Of a stretch of DNA of 6,446 bases, positions 1-5,353 are shown piece after piece (position 1 is the stretch's first letter; the number at the start of each line of letters is the position of its first letter). The notes under the pieces are model-generated. The model saw only the letters and a list, made by a program, of their open reading frames with translations, searched no databases and was not told the DNA's origin. Source of the stretch: an uncultured Agathobaculum sp. (GTDB taxonomy: Bacteria; Bacillota; Clostridia; Oscillospirales; Butyricicoccaceae); contig CALWEB010000004.1 in NCBI GenBank assembly GCA_944376955.1, positions 1-6,446 on the forward strand, written 5' to 3'. The translations under genes were made by a program, and so were the position numbers.

Positions 1-1231
1 TGGTCGGGATTTCGATGACGTCCAGCTTGTAGGTGTGGCGGAACTCCTCTTCCTCGGTCAGCGCAGTACCGGTCATGCCGGACAGCTTGCCATACAGGCG
101 GAAGTAGTTCTGGAAGGTGATGGTGGCGAGGGTCTTGCTCTCGTGCTCGACCTTAACGCCTTCCTTGGCCTCGATGGCCTGATGCAGGCCCTCGTTATAG
201 CGGCGGCCGAACATCAGACGACCGGTGAATTCGTCAACGATGATAACCTGCCCGTCGCGCACGACATAGTCCACGTCGCGCTGCATGACGCCGCGCGCCT
301 TGATCGCCTGATTGATGTGGTGCTGGAGGGTGGTATTCGCCGGGTCGGACAGGTTTTCCACATGGAAATACTGCTCGGCGTGTGCCTGTCCCTTGGGGGT
401 AAGGGTCGCGGTGCGGGCCTTTTCGTCCACGATGTAGTCCGCGTCGATGTCGTCCTGCTCCTCCTTGGCGTCCACTTCCTTGACGCGCAGGCACTTGAGC
501 CCTGCGGCGAAGCGGTCAGCCATTTCGTACAGCTGGGAGGACTTCTCGCCCTGACCCGAAATAATCAGCGGGGTACGCGCCTCGTCAATCAGGATGGAGT
601 CCACCTCGTCCACGATGGCAAACGCATGGCCGCGCTGCACCATGGCCTTTTTATAGATCGCCATGTTGTCGCGCAGGTAGTCAAAACCAAACTCATTGTT
701 GGTGCCATAGGTGATATCCGCTTCGTACATCGCCTTGCGCTTGGCAGGCTCCACTTCGTGGATGACCAAGCCGACCGTCAGCCCGAGGAAGCGGTAAACC
801 TTGCCCATCCACTCGCTGTCGCGCTTGGCAAGGTAGTCGTTGACCGTGACGATATGCACGCCCTTGCCGGTCAGCGCGTTGAGGTACGCGGGCAGGGTGG
901 CAACCAGCGTTTTGCCTTCGCCGGTTTTCATTTCCGCAATGCGGCCCTGATGCAGCACGATGCCGCCGATGACCTGCACGCGGTAGTGCCGCATCCCCAG
1001 CACGCGCCATGCCGCCTCACGGCAGGTGGCAAACGCTTCGGGCAGCAGCTGGTCCAGCGTCTCGCCGTTCTGGTAGCGTGCCTTGAACTCGTCTGTCTTG
1101 GCGCGCAGCTCGGCGTCGGACAGCTTTTTGTACTGTTCTTCGAGCGCATCGACCTTGTCCGCAATGGGATAGATCTTTTTCAGTTCGTGTGAGGAATGGG
1201 TGCCGAAAATTTTGGTGAAAAGGTTAGCCAT
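1..1231 (-). CDS. secA: SecA preprotein translocase ATPase, N-terminal part (cut by left edge)
   Basis: SecA is the cytoplasmic motor that uses ATP to push unfolded preproteins through the SecYEG channel. Reading the minus strand from the ATG at 1229-1231 gives 410 uninterrupted codons to the window edge, beginning MANLFTKIFGTHSSHELKKI. Walker A lies at residues 101-108 (MKTGEGKT), the NDYLAKRD motif at about 131-138, Walker B (VDEVDSILIDEARTP) at about 207-221, and the preprotein cross-linking domain at roughly 228-370. IVDEFTGR at 331-338 and GMTGTA at 385-390 are also standard SecA sequences. Full-length SecA is about 800-940 residues, so less than half is visible. The start is supported by a GAAAGG ribosome binding site at 1243-1248, 11 nt upstream, and by the position of Walker A, which matches other SecA proteins. 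The family assignment is very secure; the truncation is only the window boundary. Confidence 0.98.
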   Translation of the reverse strand, partial: MANLFTKIFGTHSSHELKKIYPIADKVDALEEQYKKLSDAELRAKTDEFKARYQNGETLDQLLPEAFATCREAAWRVLGMRHYRVQVIGGIVLHQGRIAEMKTGEGKTLVATLPAYLNALTGKGVHIVTVNDYLAKRDSEWMGKVYRFLGLTVGLVIHEVEPAKRKAMYEADITYGTNNEFGFDYLRDNMAIYKKAMVQRGHAFAIVDEVDSILIDEARTPLIISGQGEKSSQLYEMADRFAAGLKCLRVKEVDAKEEQDDIDADYIVDEKARTATLTPKGQAHAEQYFHVENLSDPANTTLQHHINQAIKARGVMQRDVDYVVRDGQVIIVDEFTGRLMFGRRYNEGLHQAIEAKEGVKVEHESKTLATITFQNYFRLYGKLSGMTGTALTEEEEFRHTYKLDVIEIPT

Positions 1232-1285
1232 TCTTGATTCAGCCTTTCAAAAAGGGCAAAAGCCCTGTTCGTTCATACAGAAGTT

Positions 1286-1313
1286 ATTATACCATAGATC
1301 AAACGGGAAACAA
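1286..1313 (-). promoter_or_regulatory. Putative sigma-A-type promoter of secA
   Basis: On the minus strand a perfect -10 box TATAAT lies at 1286-1291. It is preceded, after a 16-bp spacer, by TTGTTT at 1308-1313 as a weak -35 (3 of 6 to TTGACA). It sits about 55 bp upstream of the secA start and downstream of the exchanger terminator, so secA can be transcribed independently of that gene. The -10 is convincing and the -35 less so. Confidence 0.65.
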
Positions 1314-1344
1314 ACAAATTTTTTGTGAACGAATGTCGCCGCGC

Positions 1345-1373
1345 AAAAAAAGACGCCCGCAGGCGTCTTTTTT
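1345..1373 (-). terminator. Intrinsic terminator after the cation exchanger gene
   Basis: GACGCC (1352-1357) pairs perfectly with GGCGTC (1362-1367) around a CGCA loop. The stem is flanked by seven A on the left and six T on the right, so it could work in both directions. It begins 5 bp beyond the stop codon (1378-1380) of the minus-strand exchanger gene and its U-tract follows in that direction, which makes it that gene's terminator. It also separates the gene from secA. Confidence 0.9.
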
Positions 1374-1377
1374 CGGA

Positions 1378-2307
1378 TTATCGCATAATCAAGTACGCGG
1401 TATAAACCACGTAGGTCAGTGCCATGATCACACCGGGGGCGCGGCCGAGCTTGCCGCGGCGCGCCGGGAGGTAAAATACGATGCTGATGCCGATCAGCAC
1501 TAGCGCGTCGATGATCGAGGTCGAAAGTACCGGAATGGGCGTGATCGTTGCCGAAACACCGAGAATCAGCAGAATATTGAACAGGTTCGAGCCGATGACA
1601 TTGCCCATCGCGATTTCGTTCTGCCCCTTGCGGGCGGCCACCAGCGAGGTGACCAGCTCGGGCAGGCTGGTGCCGATGGCGACGATGGTCAGGCCGATGA
1701 GCGTCTCGCTCAGACCAAACATGCGCGCGATGCCGGTCGCGCCGTTAACCGCCAGCTGACCGCCGATGATGATGCACGCAAGGCCAAGCACAATGTTGAC
1801 GCCGATCATCACGGGAGGCATCGCGATTTCATCCTCTTCCGCTTCGAGCGTGTCGCGGTTTTTGAGCGCCGCGCGGATCTGTGCGCCGAGCACCAGCGCG
1901 AACACCACCAGCAGGATAATGCCCTCGATGCGCGAGATCGTCAGGTCGGGCGCAATGAACACCAGCAGCAGGATGGCCGCGCCGACCGAGATCGGCCAGT
2001 CGCGCCGCAGCAGGGTGCGGTCCATGACGAGCGGGCAGACCACGGCGGACAGGCCCGCGACCACCAGCAGGTTAAAGATGTTCGAGCCGACGACGTTGCC
2101 GACCGCAATTTCGTTTGCGCCCTGCAGCGCTGCCGTCAGGCTGACGGCAAGTTCGGGTGCGGACGTGCCGAAAGCGACAATCGTCAGGCCGACCAGCAAG
2201 GGCGACACGCCCAGCCGCCGTGCCAGCGCAGACGCGCCTGCAACAAATTTGTCCGCGCCCCAGACCAGCAGGACGAAGCCGAACACCAGCATGATGAATG
2301 ATAACAT
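1378..2307 (-). CDS. CaCA-family cation exchanger (YrbG-like, annotated Ca2+/Na+ antiporter), candidate Mn2+ exporter
   Basis: This 309-residue integral membrane protein belongs to the Ca2+:cation antiporter (CaCA) superfamily, which exchanges a divalent cation for Na+ or H+ across the cytoplasmic membrane. The two inverted alpha repeats are clear: repeat 1 has GTSAPE at 47-52 and GNVVGSN at 70-76; repeat 2 has GTSLPE at 212-217 and GNVIGSN at 235-241. The acidic residues in these motifs coordinate the cation in characterised relatives. About ten hydrophobic segments are visible, with a short acidic cytoplasmic-type loop (about 151-160) between the halves. Length is typical of bacterial YrbG proteins. 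The ATG at 2305-2307 has an AGGGGG ribosome binding site (2315-2320) with 7-nt spacing. The leader carries a manganese riboswitch, so although homology alone would say Ca2+/Na+, I infer that Mn2+ efflux is the physiological role. The substrate is not readable from the protein sequence. Confidence 0.93.
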   Translation of the reverse strand: MLSFIMLVFGFVLLVWGADKFVAGASALARRLGVSPLLVGLTIVAFGTSAPELAVSLTAALQGANEIAVGNVVGSNIFNLLVVAGLSAVVCPLVMDRTLLRRDWPISVGAAILLLVFIAPDLTISRIEGIILLVVFALVLGAQIRAALKNRDTLEAEEDEIAMPPVMIGVNIVLGLACIIIGGQLAVNGATGIARMFGLSETLIGLTIVAIGTSLPELVTSLVAARKGQNEIAMGNVIGSNLFNILLILGVSATITPIPVLSTSIIDALVLIGISIVFYLPARRGKLGRAPGVIMALTYVVYTAYLIMR

Positions 2308-2349
2308 GATACAACCCCCTATAACGTTTACAATAGCATATCCGCGCGC

Positions 2350-2393
2350 AAAAAAAAAGAGACTTTTATTGCGTTTCCTGCAATAAAAGTCTC
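2350..2393 (-). terminator. Riboswitch expression platform: intrinsic terminator in the exchanger leader
   Basis: Plus-strand positions 2359-2372 and 2380-2393 form a perfect 14-bp inverted repeat (GAGACTTTTATTGC arm) around a 7-nt loop. In the minus-strand transcript the stem is followed by nine U (2350-2358), giving a strong intrinsic terminator 43 bp upstream of the exchanger start codon. Its 5' arm contains the whole 3' strand of aptamer helix P1 (2381-2389), so P1 and the terminator cannot form together. Formation of ligand-stabilised P1 should therefore allow read-through. Confidence 0.88.
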
Positions 2394-2485
2394 GCTGCTT
2401 TCGGTAGGCACGGGCCGGACACCCCGGCCGTGATTGACGACGCCGACCACGCCCCCGCGGGGACGTGAGCTACTCCCTTTTGTTG
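2381..2485 (-). ncRNA. yybP-ykoY manganese riboswitch aptamer
   Basis: The minus-strand leader shows the hallmarks of the yybP-ykoY aptamer, which senses Mn2+ directly. The conserved L1 block GGAGTAGC is at 2469-2476, the GTCGTCAAT segment follows, and the L3 block with core AGCGAGAC is at 2389-2396. Helix P1 pairs CAACAAAAG (2477-2485) with CTTTTATTG (2381-2389), 8 of 9 positions. Two further stems are evident: one at 2448-2467 (CACG/CGTG-bounded, very GC-rich) and one at 2409-2432. These give the expected overall arrangement in which two loops dock around the metal site. The predicted transcript start is only a few bases upstream of P1. The order aptamer, overlapping terminator, ribosome binding site argues for transcriptional control, ON with manganese. 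The class is recognised by eye from conserved blocks; a covariance-model search would confirm it. Confidence 0.87.
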
Positions 2486-2493
2486 TACATAAA

Positions 2494-2522
2494 AATATAT
2501 CGGATGGATAAGGGTTAGTCAA
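2494..2522 (-). promoter_or_regulatory. Sigma-A-type promoter of the riboswitch-exchanger unit
   Basis: On the minus strand TTGACT (2517-2522) and TATATT (2494-2499) each match 5 of 6 consensus bases and are separated by exactly 17 bp. The start site should fall near 2487, immediately upstream of the aptamer's P1 helix. It is divergent from the prfB promoter, with about 18 bp between the two -35 boxes. Confidence 0.85.
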
Positions 2523-2540
2523 GCCAAACTTAGAAAAATC

Positions 2541-2569
2541 TTTACAAGTTCCGCACAAAACGGTATACT
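2541..2569 (+). promoter_or_regulatory. Sigma-A-type promoter of prfB
   Basis: TTTACA (2541-2546) and TATACT (2564-2569), each 5 of 6 to consensus, are separated by exactly 17 bp. They lie about 36 bp upstream of the prfB ATG. The leader that would result is short and holds the GAAGGAG ribosome binding site at 2591-2597. Confidence 0.83.
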
Positions 2570-2604
2570 ATATACTACTGAAAACTACGTGAAGGAGCAT
2601 TTTC

Positions 2605-3726
2605 ATGCTTGAGTTCGAGGAATACAAGGTCAAACTGAACAACTTAAAGCCCCAGCTGGAGGAGTTATATGATTCGCTCGGGCTGGAGCGGGCAAAGCGC
2701 GAGGTCGAGGAGCTGGAGATCAAGTCCTCCCAGCCCGGCTTCTGGGACAACCCGGAAGAGAGCCAGAAGATCGTTTCCCGTATGGGTGCGCTCAAAGGCA
2801 AGATCGAGGCGTACAACCGGCTGAGCAGCCTGTGCGACGATCTGCTGACCATCTGCGAAATGGCGATCGAGGAAAACGACGAATCCATGCTCGAAGAGCT
2901 GGAAAGCGGTTACAAGGAACTGGAAGAGGGCGTGGCCGAGCAAAAGCTGTCCACCCTGCTGACCGGCGAGTATGACCGCAACAACGCGCTGGTGTCCTTC
3001 CACGCGGGCGCGGGCGGTACCGAGGCACAGGACTGGTGTGAGATGCTGTACCGCATGTACACCCGTTGGGCGGAGCGCCACGGCTTCACCTACAAGATCA
3101 TGGACTATCAGGACGGCGAAGAAGCTGGCCTGAAGTCGGCGGATATCATCATTGAGGGCGAAAACGCCTACGGCTTCCTCAAGGGCGAGTCGGGCGTACA
3201 CCGTCTGGTGCGTATTTCGCCGTTTGATGCCTCCGGCCGCCGCCACACCTCGTTCTCCGCGGTCGAGGTCATCCCGGATATCCCGGACGACTCGGCGGAT
3301 TTCGAGATCAAGCCGGATGATTATGAAATGCAGGTATTCCGCTCCTCGGGTGCGGGCGGCCAGCACATTAACAAGACCTCGTCTGCGGTGCGCCTGATCC
3401 ACAAGGCGACCGGCATCGTGGTTTCCTGCCAGACCGAGCGCAGCCAGTTCCAGAACAAGGACAACTGCCTGCGTATGCTGCGGTCGAAGCTGGTCGAAAT
3501 CAAGGAACGCGAGCATCTGGAAAAGATTTCGGACATCAAGGGCGACCAGAAGAAGATCGAATGGGGCAGCCAGATCCGTTCTTACGTCTTTATGCCGTAT
3601 ACGCTGGCCAAGGATACGCGTACCGGCTTTGAAAACGCCAATATCAGCGCGGTCATGGACGGCGATATCGATGGCTTCATCAATGCGTACCTGTCTGCAC
3701 TGGCGACGGGAACCTTAAAGAAATAA
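2605..3726 (+). CDS. prfB: Peptide chain release factor 2 (RF2), without programmed frameshift
   Basis: RF2 recognises UAA and UGA in the ribosomal A site and triggers peptidyl-tRNA hydrolysis. The 373-residue protein has the full family layout: an N-terminal helical domain (about 1-120), the stop-codon-reading tripeptide SPF at 205-207 in the context VRISPFDASGRRHTSF, and the catalytic GGQ at 251-253 in SSGAGGQHINKTSSAVRLIH. SPF rather than PXT separates it from RF1. Many bacteria make RF2 through a +1 frameshift at an in-frame UGA near codon 25; here the frame runs uninterrupted through that region (LYDSLGLERAKREVEEL) and there is no UGA, so autoregulation by frameshifting is absent. The position before GAGGQ that differs between E. 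coli strains is serine here. The start at 2605 has GAAGGAG 7 nt upstream and the gene ends in UAA. In many Firmicutes prfB follows secA on the same strand; here the two are on opposite strands with the exchanger gene between them. Confidence 0.97.
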   Translation: MLEFEEYKVKLNNLKPQLEELYDSLGLERAKREVEELEIKSSQPGFWDNPEESQKIVSRMGALKGKIEAYNRLSSLCDDLLTICEMAIEENDESMLEELESGYKELEEGVAEQKLSTLLTGEYDRNNALVSFHAGAGGTEAQDWCEMLYRMYTRWAERHGFTYKIMDYQDGEEAGLKSADIIIEGENAYGFLKGESGVHRLVRISPFDASGRRHTSFSAVEVIPDIPDDSADFEIKPDDYEMQVFRSSGAGGQHINKTSSAVRLIHKATGIVVSCQTERSQFQNKDNCLRMLRSKLVEIKEREHLEKISDIKGDQKKIEWGSQIRSYVFMPYTLAKDTRTGFENANISAVMDGDIDGFINAYLSALATGTLKK

Positions 3727-3740
3727 CGATGTGAATATAC

Positions 3741-3758
3741 CGCGCCGCAAGGTGCGCG
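3741..3758 (+). repeat. Short GCAA-loop hairpin motif, copy 1 (after prfB)
   Basis: CGCGCC-GCAA-GGTGCG (3741-3756) folds into a 6-bp stem with one G-U pair and a GNRA-type tetraloop. It lies 14 bp after the prfB stop. A close relative at 6311-6326 sits just after the DUF4349 gene, and the similarity extends into the A-rich flank (3741-3770 against 6311-6340, about 70% identical without gaps). Its role is unknown; it may be a mRNA 3'-end element or a dispersed palindrome. Confidence 0.5.
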
Positions 3759-3776
3759 TCAAATGAATAAAATTTT

Positions 3777-3813
3777 GCCCTTCGGCGCAAACTGCTGCCG
3801 GAGGGCTGTTTTT
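3777..3813 (+). terminator. Terminator-like hairpin that also holds the ribosome binding site of the next gene
   Basis: GCCCTTCGGC (3777-3786) pairs along all 10 positions, with one G-U, with GCCGGAGGGC (3797-3806) around a 10-nt loop, followed by TGTTTTT (3807-3813). This has the form of an intrinsic terminator 50 bp after prfB. The 3' arm contains GGAGGG (3800-3805), the only good Shine-Dalgarno sequence for the ATG at 3814. The hairpin can thus end prfB transcripts, hide the ribosome binding site on read-through transcripts, or both. I see no separate promoter for the downstream genes. Confidence 0.65.
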
Positions 3814-4173
3814 ATGAAGTTTTCTGGAAAATGCGCCGTGACCGGTGCGCTGGCAGGCGCGGCCAACGGCTTTTTTGGCGCGGGCGGGGGTCTGTTTCTG
3901 GTGCCGCTGCTGGTGTATTGGTGTGGCATGGAGGAACGGCGCGCCTTTGCGACCTCGGTTGCGGTGATCTTCCCGCTCAGCGCGCTGTCCGCCGGGATTT
4001 ATTGGATGCAGGGAGGGCTGAATTTTTCTGTGGCATGGCCCTATCTGCTGGGTGGCCTGGTGGGCGGCTGGATTGCAGGCCGTGTCTTTGGCCGGATCAA
4101 TATGGTCTGGCTGCGGCGGGCGTTCGGCCTGTTGCTGCTGTATGGCGGCGTGCGCGCCGTCCTGCTGTTGTGA
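3814..4173 (+). CDS. TauE/SafE (TSUP) family transporter, half-size protein A
   Basis: This 119-residue hydrophobic protein corresponds to the N-terminal half of TauE/SafE-type transporters (COG0730), which move sulfite, sulfoacetate and other small anions across the cytoplasmic membrane; full-length members are about 240-260 residues. Family signs are the glycine-rich GFFGAGGG at 19-26, the charged EERR loop at 40-43 followed by an ATS segment, and the terminal repeat motif WLRRAFGLLLLYGG at 99-112. Four or so membrane segments are visible. The ATG at 3814 is chosen over an in-frame ATG at 3763 because GGAGGG lies 8 nt upstream and because this start aligns with its partner. Its stop overlaps the GTG start of the second half (GTGA at 4170-4173), so the two are probably translationally coupled and act together. 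An alternative is one ancestral gene broken by a recent single-base frameshift. The transported substrate cannot be inferred here. Confidence 0.82.
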   Translation: MKFSGKCAVTGALAGAANGFFGAGGGLFLVPLLVYWCGMEERRAFATSVAVIFPLSALSAGIYWMQGGLNFSVAWPYLLGGLVGGWIAGRVFGRINMVWLRRAFGLLLLYGGVRAVLLL

Positions 4174-4529
4174 GCGCGCTGCTGGCCGTGGCGGTCGGGT
4201 TGGCAACCGGCATCCTGTCCGGCTGCGGGGTAGGCGGCGGCTCGTTGTTGATGCTCTATCTCACCCTGTTTGCCGGGATGGGGCAGTATCAGGCGGCGGG
4301 CATCAATTTGCTGTATTTCCTTGCCTGTGCGCCCGCAGCCCTTTGGGCGCATCTGAAAAACGGGCTGGTCGGGAAAAAAGCGGCGCTGTGGTGCATCGCG
4401 GCGGGCGTACCGGCGGCTGTCGCAGCTTCACTGTTGGCTGCGCACATGGATACCGGCTGGCTGCGGCGCGTGTTCGGTTTGTTTTTGCTGTGCGTGGGGG
4501 TTAAAGAGTGCTTTGCCAAGCGCAAATGA
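4170..4529 (+). CDS. TauE/SafE (TSUP) family transporter, half-size protein B
   Basis: The second member of the pair is also exactly 119 residues and corresponds to the C-terminal repeat of TauE/SafE transporters. It opens VSALLAVAVGLATG, carries the glycine-rich SGCGVGGGSLL at about 17-27, a basic loop HLKNGLVGKK at 61-70 and the repeat motif WLRRVFGLFLLCVGV at 97-111, then ends in KECFAKRK. It is visibly homologous to half A, for example WLRRVFGLFLL against WLRRAFGLLLL. The GTG start at 4170 lies inside the stop region of half A (GTGA), with no Shine-Dalgarno of its own, as expected for coupled translation. The reading frame is open further upstream, but that portion is antiparallel in character to a membrane protein and overlaps half A out of frame, so I do not include it. 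Net basic charge sits on the opposite set of loops from half A, a weak hint that the two may insert with opposite orientation. Confidence 0.78.
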   Translation: MSALLAVAVGLATGILSGCGVGGGSLLMLYLTLFAGMGQYQAAGINLLYFLACAPAALWAHLKNGLVGKKAALWCIAAGVPAAVAASLLAAHMDTGWLRRVFGLFLLCVGVKECFAKRK

Positions 4530-4532
4530 CAG

Positions 4533-4579
4533 GGGAAACGGCAATCATTCCCACCGTTTCCCGGTGGCCATCGGCTTCC
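4533..4579 (+). other. Competing hairpins downstream of the TauE pair
   Basis: GGGAAACGG (4533-4541) pairs perfectly with CCGTTTCCC (4554-4562). CCACCG (4551-4556) pairs perfectly with CGGTGG (4562-4567), and GGCAAT (4540-4545) with ATTGCC (4574-4579). The first stem excludes the other two. No U-tract follows either fold, so this is not a standard intrinsic terminator. It may end the TauE transcript, stabilise its 3' end, or be incidental in GC-rich DNA. Confidence 0.35.
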
Positions 4580-4617
4580 GGGAATTGCCACGTTGCACAT
4601 AAAGTTACAGATGGATT

Positions 4618-4719
4618 ACATAATGATTACACTTTTGTTACAATTCATGCCAACCAAGGGAAATCGTAGTATACTCCTACTATAAAATGATATTTATTCT
4701 TATATGGAAATAAATATCA
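4618..4719 (+). promoter_or_regulatory. Rubrerythrin upstream control region with AT-rich inverted repeat
   Basis: This AT-rich stretch stands out from its GC-rich surroundings. TGATATTTATT (4688-4698) and AATAAATATCA (4709-4719) form a perfect 11-bp inverted repeat with a 10-bp spacer, ending two bases before the AGGAGG ribosome binding site (4722-4727) of rubrerythrin. A TATACT at 4670-4675 is a plausible -10, but no good -35 precedes it at the right distance. A partial match to the PerR-type box (10 of 14 arm positions) is centred on 4625. The repeat could be an operator for a redox or peroxide repressor, or a 5' mRNA hairpin protecting the transcript; the sequence does not decide. Confidence 0.5.
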
Positions 4720-4735
4720 ATAGGAGGAATTTGGA

Positions 4736-5299
4736 ATGAACTTGAAAGGATCCCGTACCGAACAGAATTTACAGGCCGCATTCAGCGGTGAGTCCATGGC
4801 CCGCAACAAATATCTGTTTTTCGCGGATAAGGCCCGCAAGGAAGGGCATGACGACATTGCGGATCTGTTTACCAATTTGGCGCAGAACGAAGGCGCGCAC
4901 GGCCGTCTGCTGTATGAGAAGCTGACCGGTATCGGCACGAGCGCGGAGAACCTGCAAACCGCGATCAAGGGGGAATACGGCGAGTGGAGCAGCATGTATC
5001 CGGGTTTTGCCAAGATTGCCCGGGAAGAGGGCTTTGAGGATATCGGACTGCTGTTTGATAACATTGCCAAGATCGAGCAGGATCACGAGCTGCGTTTTAT
5101 GAGCGCACTGATGTCGCTCAGCCAGGGCGCAAAGCAGGAAGAGGCGGCTGCCGCCCTGCCGCCGAAAAAGAAAACCGTTGCCGTACAGGGATATCGCTGC
5201 GCTTTCTGCGGTGCGATTTACGATGAACGCCCGGATGTGTGCGGCGTGTGCGGTGCGATTGGTTCGTTTGAGCCGACCACCTATCAGAAGGAAGTATAA
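4736..5299 (+). CDS. rbr: Rubrerythrin (diiron peroxidase with C-terminal rubredoxin domain)
   Basis: Rubrerythrin reduces hydrogen peroxide to water in the cytoplasm of anaerobes, taking electrons through rubredoxin-type iron. The 187-residue protein has an N-terminal four-helix ferritin-like domain with all expected diiron ligands at family spacing: E19, E52 and H55 (NEGAH), E80 and E83 (GEYGEW), E114 and H117 (IEQDH). An alanine-rich, lysine-rich linker (about 131-147) leads to a rubredoxin-like domain with C155/C158 (CAFC) and C169/C172 (CGVC) to bind one iron. Length is normal for the fused form. The loop between the second and third ligand groups is shorter than in Desulfovibrio rubrerythrin, as in many clostridial versions. 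The start has AGGAGG 8 nt upstream. It appears to be expressed from its own AT-rich control region. No terminator is evident after the stop, so some transcripts may continue into the DUF4349 gene. Confidence 0.96.
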   Translation: MNLKGSRTEQNLQAAFSGESMARNKYLFFADKARKEGHDDIADLFTNLAQNEGAHGRLLYEKLTGIGTSAENLQTAIKGEYGEWSSMYPGFAKIAREEGFEDIGLLFDNIAKIEQDHELRFMSALMSLSQGAKQEEAAAALPPKKKTVAVQGYRCAFCGAIYDERPDVCGVCGAIGSFEPTTYQKEV

Positions 5300-5353
5300 A
5301 TTCCCGGCTGCGTAAAAAAGGTTTACAAAGCGGAAACAAATGGGAACACAGAG

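Noticed and set aside
35..1192. Long plus-strand open frame (385 codons) opposite secA
   Set aside because: It is antisense to clear SecA sequence, resembles no protein family and reflects the GC-rich codon pattern of secA.
2333..2349. Alternating CGCGCG near the exchanger leader end as a separate element
   Set aside because: It is too short, lies directly after the terminator U-tract and shows no pairing partner.
2328..2558. Minus-strand open frame (76 codons) in the exchanger leader
   Set aside because: It overlaps the promoter, riboswitch aptamer and terminator, so the conserved signal is RNA structure and not protein.
2665..3516. Minus-strand open frame (283 codons) opposite prfB
   Set aside because: It is antisense to an intact, fully conserved RF2, with low-complexity composition and no ribosome binding site.
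3763..3813. Alternative ATG at 3763 for TauE half A
   Set aside because: It has no Shine-Dalgarno, runs through the terminator hairpin and adds 17 residues with no family match; 3814 has GGAGGG at 8 nt.
3831..4169. Upstream extension of the second TauE frame to an ATG at 3831
   Set aside because: It is out of frame with half A over its whole length and gives an Arg/Gly-rich non-membrane sequence; homology begins only at the GTG at 4170.
5322..5350. Possible promoter before DUF4349 starting with TTTACA at 5322-5327
   Set aside because: No -10-like hexamer occurs at 16-18 bp; the sequence there is AACACA.
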